From Streptococcus sanguinis (GTDB taxonomy: Bacteria; Bacillota; Bacilli; Lactobacillales; Streptococcaceae), in contig NZ_RJMV01000012.1 in the NCBI RefSeq assembly GCF_003943735.1, positions 1 to 64,000 on the forward strand: 64,000 nucleotides of DNA, read 5' to 3'. Positions within the stretch are counted from its first letter, which is position 1, and every line of letters starts with the position of its first letter. The notes under the pieces were generated by a model, which searched no databases, was not told the DNA's origin, and saw only the letters and a list, made by a program, of their open reading frames with translations. Made by a program: the position numbers and the translations under genes. Of the stretch, positions 56,616-64,000 are shown piece by piece.

Positions 56616-57551
56616 ATGAAAAAGTTTTTATCATTTGCCACCCTTACTGTTACCATCTTCCTTTTAGTTGCCTGCGGCAGCTCATCTAAATCCGAAAACT
56701 CTGCCTCTTCAGACAAGGTCGAGCTATCCAGTAAGCCCAAAATTGACGGATTCCATTACTACGGCGATATTCCTAAAAATCCAAAACGGATTGCCAGCCT
56801 CTCCTCTACCTACACAGGCTATTTGCTGCAACTAGGTTTCGATCCTGTCACTGTAACATCCTATGATGCTAAAAATCCTGTCCTCAAGGAAAAAGTCAAA
56901 AATGCCAAGGTCCTGATGCCGGAAGATTTGGAGCCTATCGCCAAGCAAAAGCCAGACCTTATCGTAGTAGATGCCAGTGACAAAAATATCGATGAACTAA
57001 AGAAAATCGCTCCAACTATTGCCATTGATTATGGAAAAAATGATTATTTAGAAATCCTGAATCGCTTTGGCCAAATCTTTGGTAAGGAAAAAGAAGCTGA
57101 CCAATGGATTGCTGATTGGAAGAGTAAAACAGCTGATATTGGCAAGCAGTTAAAAGAAAAGCTGGGACAAAATGTCACTTTCACGGTTGTTGGGCTATAT
57201 GAAAAGGAAATCTACCTCTTCGGTAACAACTGGGGACGAGGCGGAGAAGTTATCTACAAATCTCTGGGATTTGATGCCCCACAAAAGGTGAAGGATGAAG
57301 TATTCCCAAGTGGCTACTTGCAAGTCAGCCAAGAAACGGTGAGTGAGTATATTGGCGATTATGTCCTGGTTGCAGCTGAAGATGATAAAACGGGCAGCGC
57401 TCTTTACGAAAGCGATGTTTGGAAATCCATTCCCGCTGTCCAACAGAACCACATCTTAAAAGTGGATGCCAACGCCTTTTATTTCAACGATCCATTGACA
57501 CTTGAATACGAACTCAAAACCATTCAAGATGGCCTTAAAAAAATGAACTAG
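56616..57551 (+). CDS. fhuD: Iron-siderophore binding lipoprotein
   Basis: 311 residues. Lipoprotein signal with LVAC, then a class III (helical-backbone) binding fold: PKRIASLSSTYTGYLLQLG and KKIAPTIAIDYG. It captures ferric siderophore outside the cell. I start at ATG 56616 behind GGAGGAAAAC. The ligand (hydroxamate type by analogy) is inferred. Confidence 0.88.
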   Translation: MKKFLSFATLTVTIFLLVACGSSSKSENSASSDKVELSSKPKIDGFHYYGDIPKNPKRIASLSSTYTGYLLQLGFDPVTVTSYDAKNPVLKEKVKNAKVLMPEDLEPIAKQKPDLIVVDASDKNIDELKKIAPTIAIDYGKNDYLEILNRFGQIFGKEKEADQWIADWKSKTADIGKQLKEKLGQNVTFTVVGLYEKEIYLFGNNWGRGGEVIYKSLGFDAPQKVKDEVFPSGYLQVSQETVSEYIGDYVLVAAEDDKTGSALYESDVWKSIPAVQQNHILKVDANAFYFNDPLTLEYELKTIQDGLKKMN

Positions 57552-57649
57552 GCCATTCCTTGCAGAAACTCAGACTAGTAAAAAACATTGCTAGCAAGCG
57601 ATATATCTCATGATAGCTATTTGATTTTCGACTATATAAAGGATACCAG

Positions 57650-58669
57650 ATGACGCTTCATTCACTCTTCACTCAAAAAAATAGGCCAAACATCTTTTGG
57701 CTTGTTTTTTTCGCCTTCATTCTCCTGCTGATTTGCGGACTCTATCTCTACCTGCGCTTTGGCATTCCTAGCTACTCCCATCGGCAACTGATAGAAACGC
57801 TGAGCCATCCTTTCAAGGAAAGTCCAGCCCAGAACATCATCATAGATCTGCGCTTACCTAGAGGAATTGCAGCTCTACTAGTCGGAGCTAGCTTGGCCGT
57901 TTCAGGAGCCATCATGCAGGGGATTACCCGCAATGCCATTGCTGATCCGGGACTTCTGGGTATCAACTCTGGAGCTGGCCTAGCGCTCATCTGCGGTTAT
58001 GCCTTTTCTAAGAGTATACACTACAGTAGCATCCTTCTGCTCTCACTTGTAGGAGCCTGTCTAGCCAGTATTCTGGTTTTTAGCCTCTCCTACCATCCTA
58101 GAAAAGGTTTTGGGCAACTACGACTCGTCTTATCCGGTGCCATGGTAACAACACTCCTGACTGCTATCGGACAAGGCTTGACCATTTACCTCAACCTGAC
58201 CAATGCTGTCATCGGTTGGCAGGCTGGAGGACTTCTAGGAACCAATTGGAAAATGCTGCAAATCATTGCTCCCTTTATCTTATTAGGCCTCTTATTGGCT
58301 CAGCTATTTTCTCACCAACTAACCATTCTCAGCCTCAATGAAACAGTAGCCAAGGGCTTAGGCCAGCGAACGACTCAGTTGACCCTTCTCTTTCTAAGCC
58401 TCGTTCTACTGTTATCAGCGGCAGCCGTTGCCCTAGTAGGAAGCCTAGCCCTCGTCGGACTGATTATTCCACACTTTGTCAAAACCATCAGCGGAAAGAA
58501 CTACCAGAAAATCTTGCCACTGACGATGCTAACAGGAGCGCTCTTTCTACTGATCTGTGATTTTGCTGCAAGTCATATGGTCGGTCTGCCTCTTAGCTCT
58601 ATTATCAGTCTCGTTACGCTGCCAGTCTTCCTATGGATAATGAGAAAGGGGACTTTCTATGAGAGATAA
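57650..58669 (+). CDS. fhuB: Ferric siderophore ABC permease, first subunit
   Basis: 339 residues, FecCD family with about nine helices: LPRGIAALLVGASLAVSGAIMQG and GLLGINSGAGLAL. It forms the channel with the next gene, which it overlaps by 11 bases. Confidence 0.9.
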   Translation: MTLHSLFTQKNRPNIFWLVFFAFILLLICGLYLYLRFGIPSYSHRQLIETLSHPFKESPAQNIIIDLRLPRGIAALLVGASLAVSGAIMQGITRNAIADPGLLGINSGAGLALICGYAFSKSIHYSSILLLSLVGACLASILVFSLSYHPRKGFGQLRLVLSGAMVTTLLTAIGQGLTIYLNLTNAVIGWQAGGLLGTNWKMLQIIAPFILLGLLLAQLFSHQLTILSLNETVAKGLGQRTTQLTLLFLSLVLLLSAAAVALVGSLALVGLIIPHFVKTISGKNYQKILPLTMLTGALFLLICDFAASHMVGLPLSSIISLVTLPVFLWIMRKGTFYER

Positions 58670-59684
58670 AAAACGGATTCTTTTGGTTCTAGTAAGCCTC
58701 AGCCTCCTGACTTTCCTAATTTTCCTACTGTCTCTATCATCAGGCGATCAGGAATTTAATGTCGGAGAAGCTTTTCGATATCTGCTGGGGCAAGGAGATG
58801 ATGGCAGCGCCTTTATCATGGAGCAGATCCGCTTGCCCCGAATTCTAGTCTGCCTTCTAGCAGGAGCTTCGCTAGGGATGAGCGGTGTACTGCTGCAGAC
58901 CTTTACTCGAAATCCACTTGCCGATTCAGGAACCTTGGGAATCAATGCCGGAGCTGGTGTTATCATTACTCTTGCTATCAGCAAGCTAGAAGTGACCGAT
59001 CCTTTCTATATTCGCTATCTTCCCTTTATCGCAACCTTTGGCGGTATGCTGACTGTAGCCCTTATTTACCTGATCTCACATCAAAAAGGCCAAGCTATAA
59101 GCCCCGTCAAACTCATTATCGCTGGTGTGACCTTGTCAACCATTCTGTCTTCTAGTATGATTGCCATCACTGGCCGTGTCAATCAGAACAAACTGACCTA
59201 TGTAGTTAGCTGGCTAGCTGGTAAGATTACGGGTAATAACTGGGAAAGTCTAGCTATTGCTGGCCCTTTCTTGCTTTTATTCTGGCTGCTGACCTATCTG
59301 CGTTCCCAAAAGCTCAATATCCTCAGCCTAAATGATGAAACAGCTCTAGGTCTGGGGCTTCATCTAAAAAGAGAGCGGCAGATAACCCTACTATTGGCCA
59401 GTGCTCTCGTCGCCTTTAGCCTATCTCTAGCTGGAAATATTGTCTTCATCGGTATGTTGGCTAGCCATATCAGCAAACGATTCCTGCCTAGCGATCATCG
59501 CTTACTCTTTCCAGCCGCCATGCTGCTAGGCGCCTTTATCATGACAGGGGCAGATACGATCACAAGAACCTTCCTCATCGGAAGCTCCGTCCCGACAGGC
59601 ATTTTGATTTCCATTATTGGATCCCCCTACTTCCTCTACCTTATGTATCAGCAAAAAAAAATAATCAGCCGAATAATCGACTGA
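58659..59684 (+). CDS. fhuG: Ferric siderophore ABC permease, second subunit
   Basis: 341 residues, FecCD family: LPRILVCLLAGASLGMSGVLLQ and SGTLGINAGAGVI. Its stop codon lies within the stem of the terminator that follows. Last gene of fhuCDBG. Confidence 0.9.
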   Translation: MRDKKRILLVLVSLSLLTFLIFLLSLSSGDQEFNVGEAFRYLLGQGDDGSAFIMEQIRLPRILVCLLAGASLGMSGVLLQTFTRNPLADSGTLGINAGAGVIITLAISKLEVTDPFYIRYLPFIATFGGMLTVALIYLISHQKGQAISPVKLIIAGVTLSTILSSSMIAITGRVNQNKLTYVVSWLAGKITGNNWESLAIAGPFLLLFWLLTYLRSQKLNILSLNDETALGLGLHLKRERQITLLLASALVAFSLSLAGNIVFIGMLASHISKRFLPSDHRLLFPAAMLLGAFIMTGADTITRTFLIGSSVPTGILISIIGSPYFLYLMYQQKKIISRIID

Positions 59685-59693
59685 TTGTTTTTT
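59663..59693. terminator. Bidirectional terminator between fhuG and csbD-like gene
   Basis: AATCAG / CTGATT stem (59663-59668 with 59681-59686) and TGTTTTTT. The fhuG TGA is in the right arm. Confidence 0.7.
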
Positions 59694-59886
59694 ATTTATC
59701 CAAGCTGTTTTTGATACCTTCAACGGCACCTTCTACAGCTCCTTTAGCATCTTCAGCAACTTCTTTGGCTTTGGCAATAGTTTTTTCTACAAAGCCTTCT
59801 GCTTCAGTCTTGTTATCGCCTGTAACTTTGCCCACGCCTTCTTTAACAGCGCCTTTAGCTTCATCGAATTTATTTTCTAGTGACAT
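59692..59886 (-). CDS. CsbD-family stress protein
   Basis: 64 residues, [27 protein letters not shown] (cited by its [19 protein letters not shown] core), the CsbD signature, followed by Lys/Ala/Glu-rich repeats. Small, highly charged, probably unfolded alone. General stress proteins in other Firmicutes. Molecular role unknown. The ATG follows GGAGGCAAAATT. Confidence 0.88.
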   Translation of the reverse strand: MSLENKFDEAKGAVKEGVGKVTGDNKTEAEGFVEKTIAKAKEVAEDAKGAVEGAVEGIKNSLDK

Positions 59887-59986
59887 AATTTTGCCTCCAT
59901 TCTTTTTTACGGTTTCTGATACCGTTTACAGTAGTATAAGTTTTTTCTTTTCAAAGGTCAAATATTCTGCTCATTCTATGAGAAAA

Positions 59987-60640
59987 TCAGTCCAACTGAA
60001 AAGTCAATCTCTCCTTATCAAAGCTGGCCTGTAACTCATACTTGCCTACTTTGTTTTGTCGAATATAACCTAAAATTACTAGGCTATCAACAAAAATGTC
60101 CCGCCGCTTCTGCATGAGCTCATCCTTGCGGACATACTTGAGGAGAAAGGTCGTCATATACTTGAGTGCATACTCTGGATTGACATCGCCCAAGGCAGCA
60201 TAGAGGGGCTTTTGTGCCTCAGACAGCGGATATTGGTGCTGCATCTTGTAAAAATAATTAGCCAAGGTCAGCTCATCCCTCTGAAAATCCGTCTTTTCCA
60301 GCAAGACCGCCGCATTGGTCTGATTGGAAAGCTGAGTCTCAAAGCGCAGCTCCAAGAGTTCCTGATAGAGGGGAGTGTCATCACGGATAAAGACTTCCTG
60401 ATCCAAAAGCAAGTCCTCCAAACTTTCCACAAAAGGCAGCGTCAGATAATATCGCTTGTTTTCCCGCCGGATATAGCCTGCCTTGATATACTCTTCTATC
60501 GAGCGGTCAATATTAGACACGCCCTCAAACTCTCTCTTAATCTCACGTAGAGTCACCGTCTCATGCTGATCCAAATAATCAATCAGCTCCTGAAAAAAGG
60601 GCTGGCGCGTCAAACGGCTGGGATTGATAATTTTAATCAT
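59987..60640 (-). CDS. DUF1803 family protein
   Basis: 217 residues, soluble, with an N-terminal winged-helix-like part (INPSRLTRQPFFQELIDYL, VTLREIKREF, YIKAGYIRRENKRYYLTLP). DUF1803 is a streptococcal family of unknown function. The start overlaps the upstream gene by eight bases. Confidence 0.75.
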   Translation of the reverse strand: MIKIINPSRLTRQPFFQELIDYLDQHETVTLREIKREFEGVSNIDRSIEEYIKAGYIRRENKRYYLTLPFVESLEDLLLDQEVFIRDDTPLYQELLELRFETQLSNQTNAAVLLEKTDFQRDELTLANYFYKMQHQYPLSEAQKPLYAALGDVNPEYALKYMTTFLLKYVRKDELMQKRRDIFVDSLVILGYIRQNKVGKYELQASFDKERLTFQLD

Positions 60641-61145
60641 GAAGTTCTCCTTTGTAGATGAGTTTTCTTGACTGAGCCAACTGGCTAGGATTCGTCCCAG
60701 GCTGATTTAAGGGCACATCTAAGCCCAAGTCCCGATAATATTCCTGCCAAAAATCAGAAATTAGATTTTCCTCGTCTCCAAACTGCATAGGAATCGTATC
60801 AAAAATCGGCAAAATTTCCGCAATATACTCCGAACAGTAAAAACCATCGGACTGAGGATAAAAGCTGAAATTGTATGGCTTTCCTAGATGTAATTTGGCC
60901 CTTTTAAAGACAGCTTCTGCTTCAATAGCTGGATAGCGATACACGTCATAAACATCCTCATCCTGCCAAAAATCAGACAAGTCTTGATTGACAACACCCT
61001 TCTCATGGGTTGCATGAAAAATCTCACCATTAAAAAAGATAGCCACGTGGCTATATGAACCCGTTGCTGCTCTGATTGCTGCAGCAATTTCTGAAGACCC
61101 GACTGTAAAAATCAAATCTCCGTCTTGTAAATCTTGAATCTTCAT
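60633..61145 (-). CDS. YiiX/NlpC-P60-like cysteine hydrolase
   Basis: 170 residues. LQDGDLIFTVGSS and YSHVAIFF (His) with GFYCSEYI (Cys, about residue 107) form the circularly permuted NlpC/P60 (YiiX/YebB-like) active site. There is no signal peptide, so the target is probably inside the cell. An amidase or lipid-linked substrate is possible. Coupled to the DUF1803 gene. Confidence 0.75.
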   Translation of the reverse strand: MKIQDLQDGDLIFTVGSSEIAAAIRAATGSYSHVAIFFNGEIFHATHEKGVVNQDLSDFWQDEDVYDVYRYPAIEAEAVFKRAKLHLGKPYNFSFYPQSDGFYCSEYIAEILPIFDTIPMQFGDEENLISDFWQEYYRDLGLDVPLNQPGTNPSQLAQSRKLIYKGELHD

Positions 61146-61159
61146 TTCTCTCGCCTATC

Positions 61160-61185
61160 AAAAAAGGAGCCGAAACTCCTTTTTA
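61160..61185 (-). terminator. Terminator after ppaC
   Basis: AAAAAGGAG / CTCCTTTTT stem, T run on the minus strand. Confidence 0.8.
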
Positions 61186-61237
61186 GTATGAGGGGAATAG
61201 CCTCTCATGTAGTAACTAATCTATTCAACTGAGCTCT

Positions 61238-62173
61238 TTAAGCATTAAAACTTGCTGTCAGTTGAGGCACTACTTGCTTCTTACGAGAAACAGCGCCTGC
61301 TAGGAAAGCATGGTTATTCTCAAGAGCAAAATTAAAGGCTGCTTCGACCTTGTCCATATTGCTTCCGATAGCCAGAATCTCTGAGTCTGAGTTGATAATG
61401 TCTGTAATCATCAAGACGAAGTCAGAGTAACCATTTTCAGCGTTTGTTTTCTCAATAGCTGCTTCGATTTCTGCCTGACGCTCCAAAACTTCAGCAATAT
61501 CAACTGTGTTAACTTGTGCTACACGGACATTGTTTCCGTTCAATTCAAAGGTTTTAGCATCAATGTCAATCAATTCTTCAGCAGACTTGCTAGCCAAATT
61601 AGTTCCGGCCTTGAGCATAGCCAAACCATACTCTTCCAAGTTGACACCAGCCAGCTCAGCCAATTCTGGTGCAATGACCTTGTCAGTCGGATGAGTTGTT
61701 GGTGACTTAAGCAAGAGAGTATCAGAGATCAAACCAGACAGCATCAATCCTGCAATTTCTTTTGGAACTTCTACTCCGTGCTCCTTGAACATGCGGTAAA
61801 CAATAGAGGAAGCAGAACCCACTGGCTCCAAGCGCATGTAAAGTGGACTAGCTGTTTCAAAGTTAGCAACACGGTGGTGGTCCACCACGCCATAAACTTC
61901 AACTTCTGCAATATCTGCCACAGACTGCTGGAATTCATTGTGGTCTGTCAGGATAACTTGCTCAGCTCCCTCTGCCTTTGCAGATGTAATCACGCGCGGT
62001 GCAGCCACGCCAAAGTAATCCAAAACAAAGGCTGTTTCTTCATTAGGCTCACCTAGAGCTACAACTTCTGTATCCAAGCCATAAGCTTCGCGAGCCAAGT
62101 AAGCAAAAGCGTAAGATGAACCAATGGCATCTGAATCAGGATTTTGGTGACCGAAAACTAAAATTTTAGACAT
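61238..62173 (-). CDS. ppaC: Manganese-dependent inorganic pyrophosphatase
   Basis: 311 residues, family II pyrophosphatase. Metal ligands are in [19 protein letters not shown] and VDHHRV (the DHH motif). SRKKQ near the C-terminus binds the substrate. It hydrolyses pyrophosphate in the cytoplasm. Confidence 0.95.
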   Translation of the reverse strand: MSKILVFGHQNPDSDAIGSSYAFAYLAREAYGLDTEVVALGEPNEETAFVLDYFGVAAPRVITSAKAEGAEQVILTDHNEFQQSVADIAEVEVYGVVDHHRVANFETASPLYMRLEPVGSASSIVYRMFKEHGVEVPKEIAGLMLSGLISDTLLLKSPTTHPTDKVIAPELAELAGVNLEEYGLAMLKAGTNLASKSAEELIDIDAKTFELNGNNVRVAQVNTVDIAEVLERQAEIEAAIEKTNAENGYSDFVLMITDIINSDSEILAIGSNMDKVEAAFNFALENNHAFLAGAVSRKKQVVPQLTASFNA

Positions 62174-62265
62174 GATAAACCTCTTCTTTTATATAATGTT
62201 TATTGCATTTATTTTACCACAATTACAGGCATTTCACAAAAGCAGAAGGGCATTTTTTTAGGAAA

Positions 62266-62292
62266 AATGGACTGGTCAGCCCACCAGCCCAT
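62266..62292 (-). terminator. Terminator after pflA
   Basis: ATGG-CTGGT / ACCAG-CCAT interrupted stem, followed on the minus strand by ATTTTTCC. Confidence 0.7.
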
Positions 62293-62312
62293 TAATTCAT
62301 ACTCAAAGTAGA

Positions 62313-63122
62313 TTAGTTACTATGCACCCGATTCATATACTCCGTATAGGATTCAGTCTGCATGAGTTCCTTGGCATTCTTGACCCGATCAGCTGTCGGA
62401 GGCTTAACCCCTTCCAGCTTGTAAGGGATACCCAGCTCCCGCCATTTGAATTCACCCATAGTATGGTAAGGTAGAATTTCAAACTTATCAACATTCTTCA
62501 GCGTCTTTACAAATTTACCTAGCTCAATCAGGTCATCATCGCGGTCGGTCAATCCCGGAACCAAGACATGGCGGATCCAGACTGGCTTTCCAATGTCAGA
62601 TAGGTACTTGGCACAAGCCAAGATATTCTTGTTAGTCTGGCTGGTCACAATTTTGTGCTGTTCTTCGTTAATTTCCTTGATGTCTAGCAGGACAAGGTCG
62701 GTAACTGCCATGAGTTTGTCAAATTTTTTCAGATAGCGAGGCGTATTTCTAAATGGCAGGGCACAGGTATCCAAGGTACAGTGGATGCCCAGCTCCTTAG
62801 CCTTGGTAAAGAGGGCAATCAGAAAATCAATCTGCAGCAAGGCTTCTCCTCCGCTGACGGTGATGCCGCCTTTATTGCCCCAGAAACCCTTGTAACGGAG
62901 AGCTTCTTGTAAAACATCATCCACTGTCCGCAGCTGAGATTTGTTGGTCTCCATCTCCCAAGTATCCGGATTATGGCAATACTGGCAGCGCATGTGGCAA
63001 CCCTGCAAAAAAACAATAAAACGGATACCCGGTCCATCAACAGCTCCAAAACTTTCGGTGGAGTGGACCATGCCCGTTACCTTTCCATAATCAACTGCTT
63101 CTTCAATTTTCTCTTCAACCAT
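62313..63122 (-). CDS. pflA: Pyruvate formate-lyase activating enzyme
   Basis: 269 residues, radical SAM. Cys42, Cys46 and Cys49 in GCHMRCQYCHNPD hold the 4Fe-4S cluster. It puts the glycyl radical on pyruvate formate-lyase during anaerobic growth. A cre-like TGAAAACGTTTTAT (63141-63154) upstream suggests CcpA control. pflB is not in the window. Confidence 0.94.
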   Translation of the reverse strand: MVEEKIEEAVDYGKVTGMVHSTESFGAVDGPGIRFIVFLQGCHMRCQYCHNPDTWEMETNKSQLRTVDDVLQEALRYKGFWGNKGGITVSGGEALLQIDFLIALFTKAKELGIHCTLDTCALPFRNTPRYLKKFDKLMAVTDLVLLDIKEINEEQHKIVTSQTNKNILACAKYLSDIGKPVWIRHVLVPGLTDRDDDLIELGKFVKTLKNVDKFEILPYHTMGEFKWRELGIPYKLEGVKPPTADRVKNAKELMQTESYTEYMNRVHSN

Positions 63123-63140
63123 CGCGCAACCTCTTAAGTC

Positions 63141-63154
63141 TGAAAACGTTTTAT
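63141..63154. promoter_or_regulatory. cre-like site upstream of pflA
   Basis: TGAAAACGTTTTAT, close to the CcpA consensus TGWAARCGYTWNCA except at the last two bases. 18 bases ahead of the pflA ATG. Confidence 0.45.
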
Positions 63155-63291
63155 AACTAACTACATTATAACATGATTAAAGCAAAAATAGACTTAATTT
63201 GCCTATTTTTTAGAAAACAAACTGTTTTTCAGTTTCATTTTCAGTGTTTTACAACAGATAAAACTTTAGGTCGAAAGCAGTAGGCAAGCAA

Positions 63292-63327
63292 AAAATCAGG
63301 GCAGAATCTTTATTCCACCCTGATTTC
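63292..63327 (-). terminator. Terminator after the surface nuclease gene
   Basis: AAATCAGGG / CCCTGATTT stem, then a T run on the minus strand. Confidence 0.85.
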
Positions 63328-63347
63328 ACTTTTTAAATTGATTTTAG

Positions 63348-64000
63348 TTAATTTCGACTTCTCTTTTTGAGAGTAAAAGCAAACATTAGCAAGGCCAATC
63401 CCAAAACTGCCCAGCTACTGCTACTTTGGCCGGTCTGCGGGAGCCCCTTCTTCTTGCTGCCAGCAGTCTGACCTTGTCCAGTTTGATTGGACGATGGAGA
63501 ATTGGTCTGAGACGGGGCTCCTTGATCTGCTGCTACAGAAGATTGTCCAGTTGATTGAGACGGCTGGGAGCTGTCTGATGTTGAAGCTGCAACATCCTTA
63601 GAAAAGTCCAGCTGCACCACTACTGGATCATGGTCTGAAGCTCTGCCATGTTCCTCCATGAAAGAGGCATTGATATGGACAGGGGCAAAGACTGCCTTGC
63701 CTGCTAGGTTCTTCGAAATGAAAATATTGTCCAAGCTTTGGTTGCTGCCACGGTAGAAATAGGAATAACGGTCAGCCGCATCATGCTCCTGCATAAGATT
63801 AATCAATTCATTACCCGCCAGTGCTTTAGCTGTTTCGGAAAATTCAAAATCATTAAAATCACCAGTCAGCACAAACTTAAGGTTAGGATTTTGTCTCAGT
63901 CCTTCCTGAACAAAGCTATTTAAAATTTTAGCCTGCTCAATTCGGGCTGCCTGCGTATGCTGAACTGCTGGCTGATCGGAGCCATAAACGGCATCATCCC
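63348..64000 (-). CDS. Wall-anchored endonuclease/exonuclease/phosphatase-family nuclease (5' part missing)
   Basis: The frame is open to the window edge and continues beyond it. About 217 C-terminal residues are visible. LTGDFNDF and ASDHDPVVVQL are catalytic motifs of the EEP nuclease fold. A Ser/Gln/Thr-rich stretch follows, then the sortase signal LPQTG, a membrane helix and KKRSRN. This is the layout of SWAN, the wall-anchored DNase described in S. sanguinis. It should degrade external DNA such as neutrophil traps. Identity with SWAN is inferred. Confidence 0.82.
   Translation of the reverse strand, partial: DDAVYGSDQPAVQHTQAARIEQAKILNSFVQEGLRQNPNLKFVLTGDFNDFEFSETAKALAGNELINLMQEHDAADRYSYFYRGSNQSLDNIFISKNLAGKAVFAPVHINASFMEEHGRASDHDPVVVQLDFSKDVAASTSDSSQPSQSTGQSSVAADQGAPSQTNSPSSNQTGQGQTAGSKKKGLPQTGQSSSSWAVLGLALLMFAFTLKKRSRN

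Overview
The window reads as chromosome of a low-GC oral streptococcus. Streptococcus sanguinis or a close relative (gordonii/mitis side) is my best guess. The grounds are a complete tagatose-6-phosphate lac operon, a Lys-type MurE, a streptococcal tmk-holB-yabA-rsmI cluster, a SpNOX-like oxidase, a fhuCDBG-order siderophore importer and an LPXTG wall-anchored nuclease. The species is inferred from memory of families, not from a search. Most genes lie on the minus strand.

Layout. 1-0.2 kb: 5' part of an IS30-type transposase. 0.3-3 kb: ABC exporter plus LytTR regulator and DUF3021 membrane protein. 3.1-9 kb: a Bce-type peptide-resistance module (bceR, bceS, nrdI-like, traX-like, bceA, bceB). 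The bceAB and traX promoters carry the same two-part operator. 9.1-13.5 kb: Mbeg1-like hydrolase, NOX-type reductase, lipoprotein, and a DUF2975/XRE pair. 13.5-22.1 kb: lacR-A-B-C-D-T-F-E-G, with LacR palindromes and a LacT antitermination leader. 22.3-25.7 kb: EcsC-like protein with a small TTG-started partner, then metG. 25.9-28.2 kb: two DUF805 proteins and a DUF421/DUF3290 pair. 28.3-33 kb: exoA, VOC protein, nth, ArsC-like protein, serA and serC. 33.3-36 kb: rsmI-yabA-holB-tmk. 36.3-43.3 kb: YitT, CBS/ACT protein, branched-chain amino acid importer livJHMGF, ylbG. 43.4-45.2 kb: clpP with a CtsR box, an orphan gene, upp.

45.3-49.1 kb is the most interesting stretch. A promoter is followed by an M-box (ykoK-type) magnesium riboswitch with an intrinsic terminator, then a GST-family gene, then a 23-codon leader ORF starting MQIDDYPEP, then mgtA. 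The acidic/proline-rich leader resembles enterobacterial MgtL in character. Mg2+ could therefore be read twice, once by RNA and once by the translating ribosome, in one Gram-positive operon.

49.1-64 kb: patB-like and metB-like sulfur amino acid genes, a MurJ/YtgP-type flippase, murE (its promoter predicts a leaderless mRNA), a CPBP-family protein, fhuCDBG, csbD, DUF1803, an NlpC/P60-like hydrolase, ppaC, pflA, and the 3' part of a wall-anchored nuclease that runs off the window. I saw no rRNA or tRNA gene, CRISPR array, prophage or replication origin.
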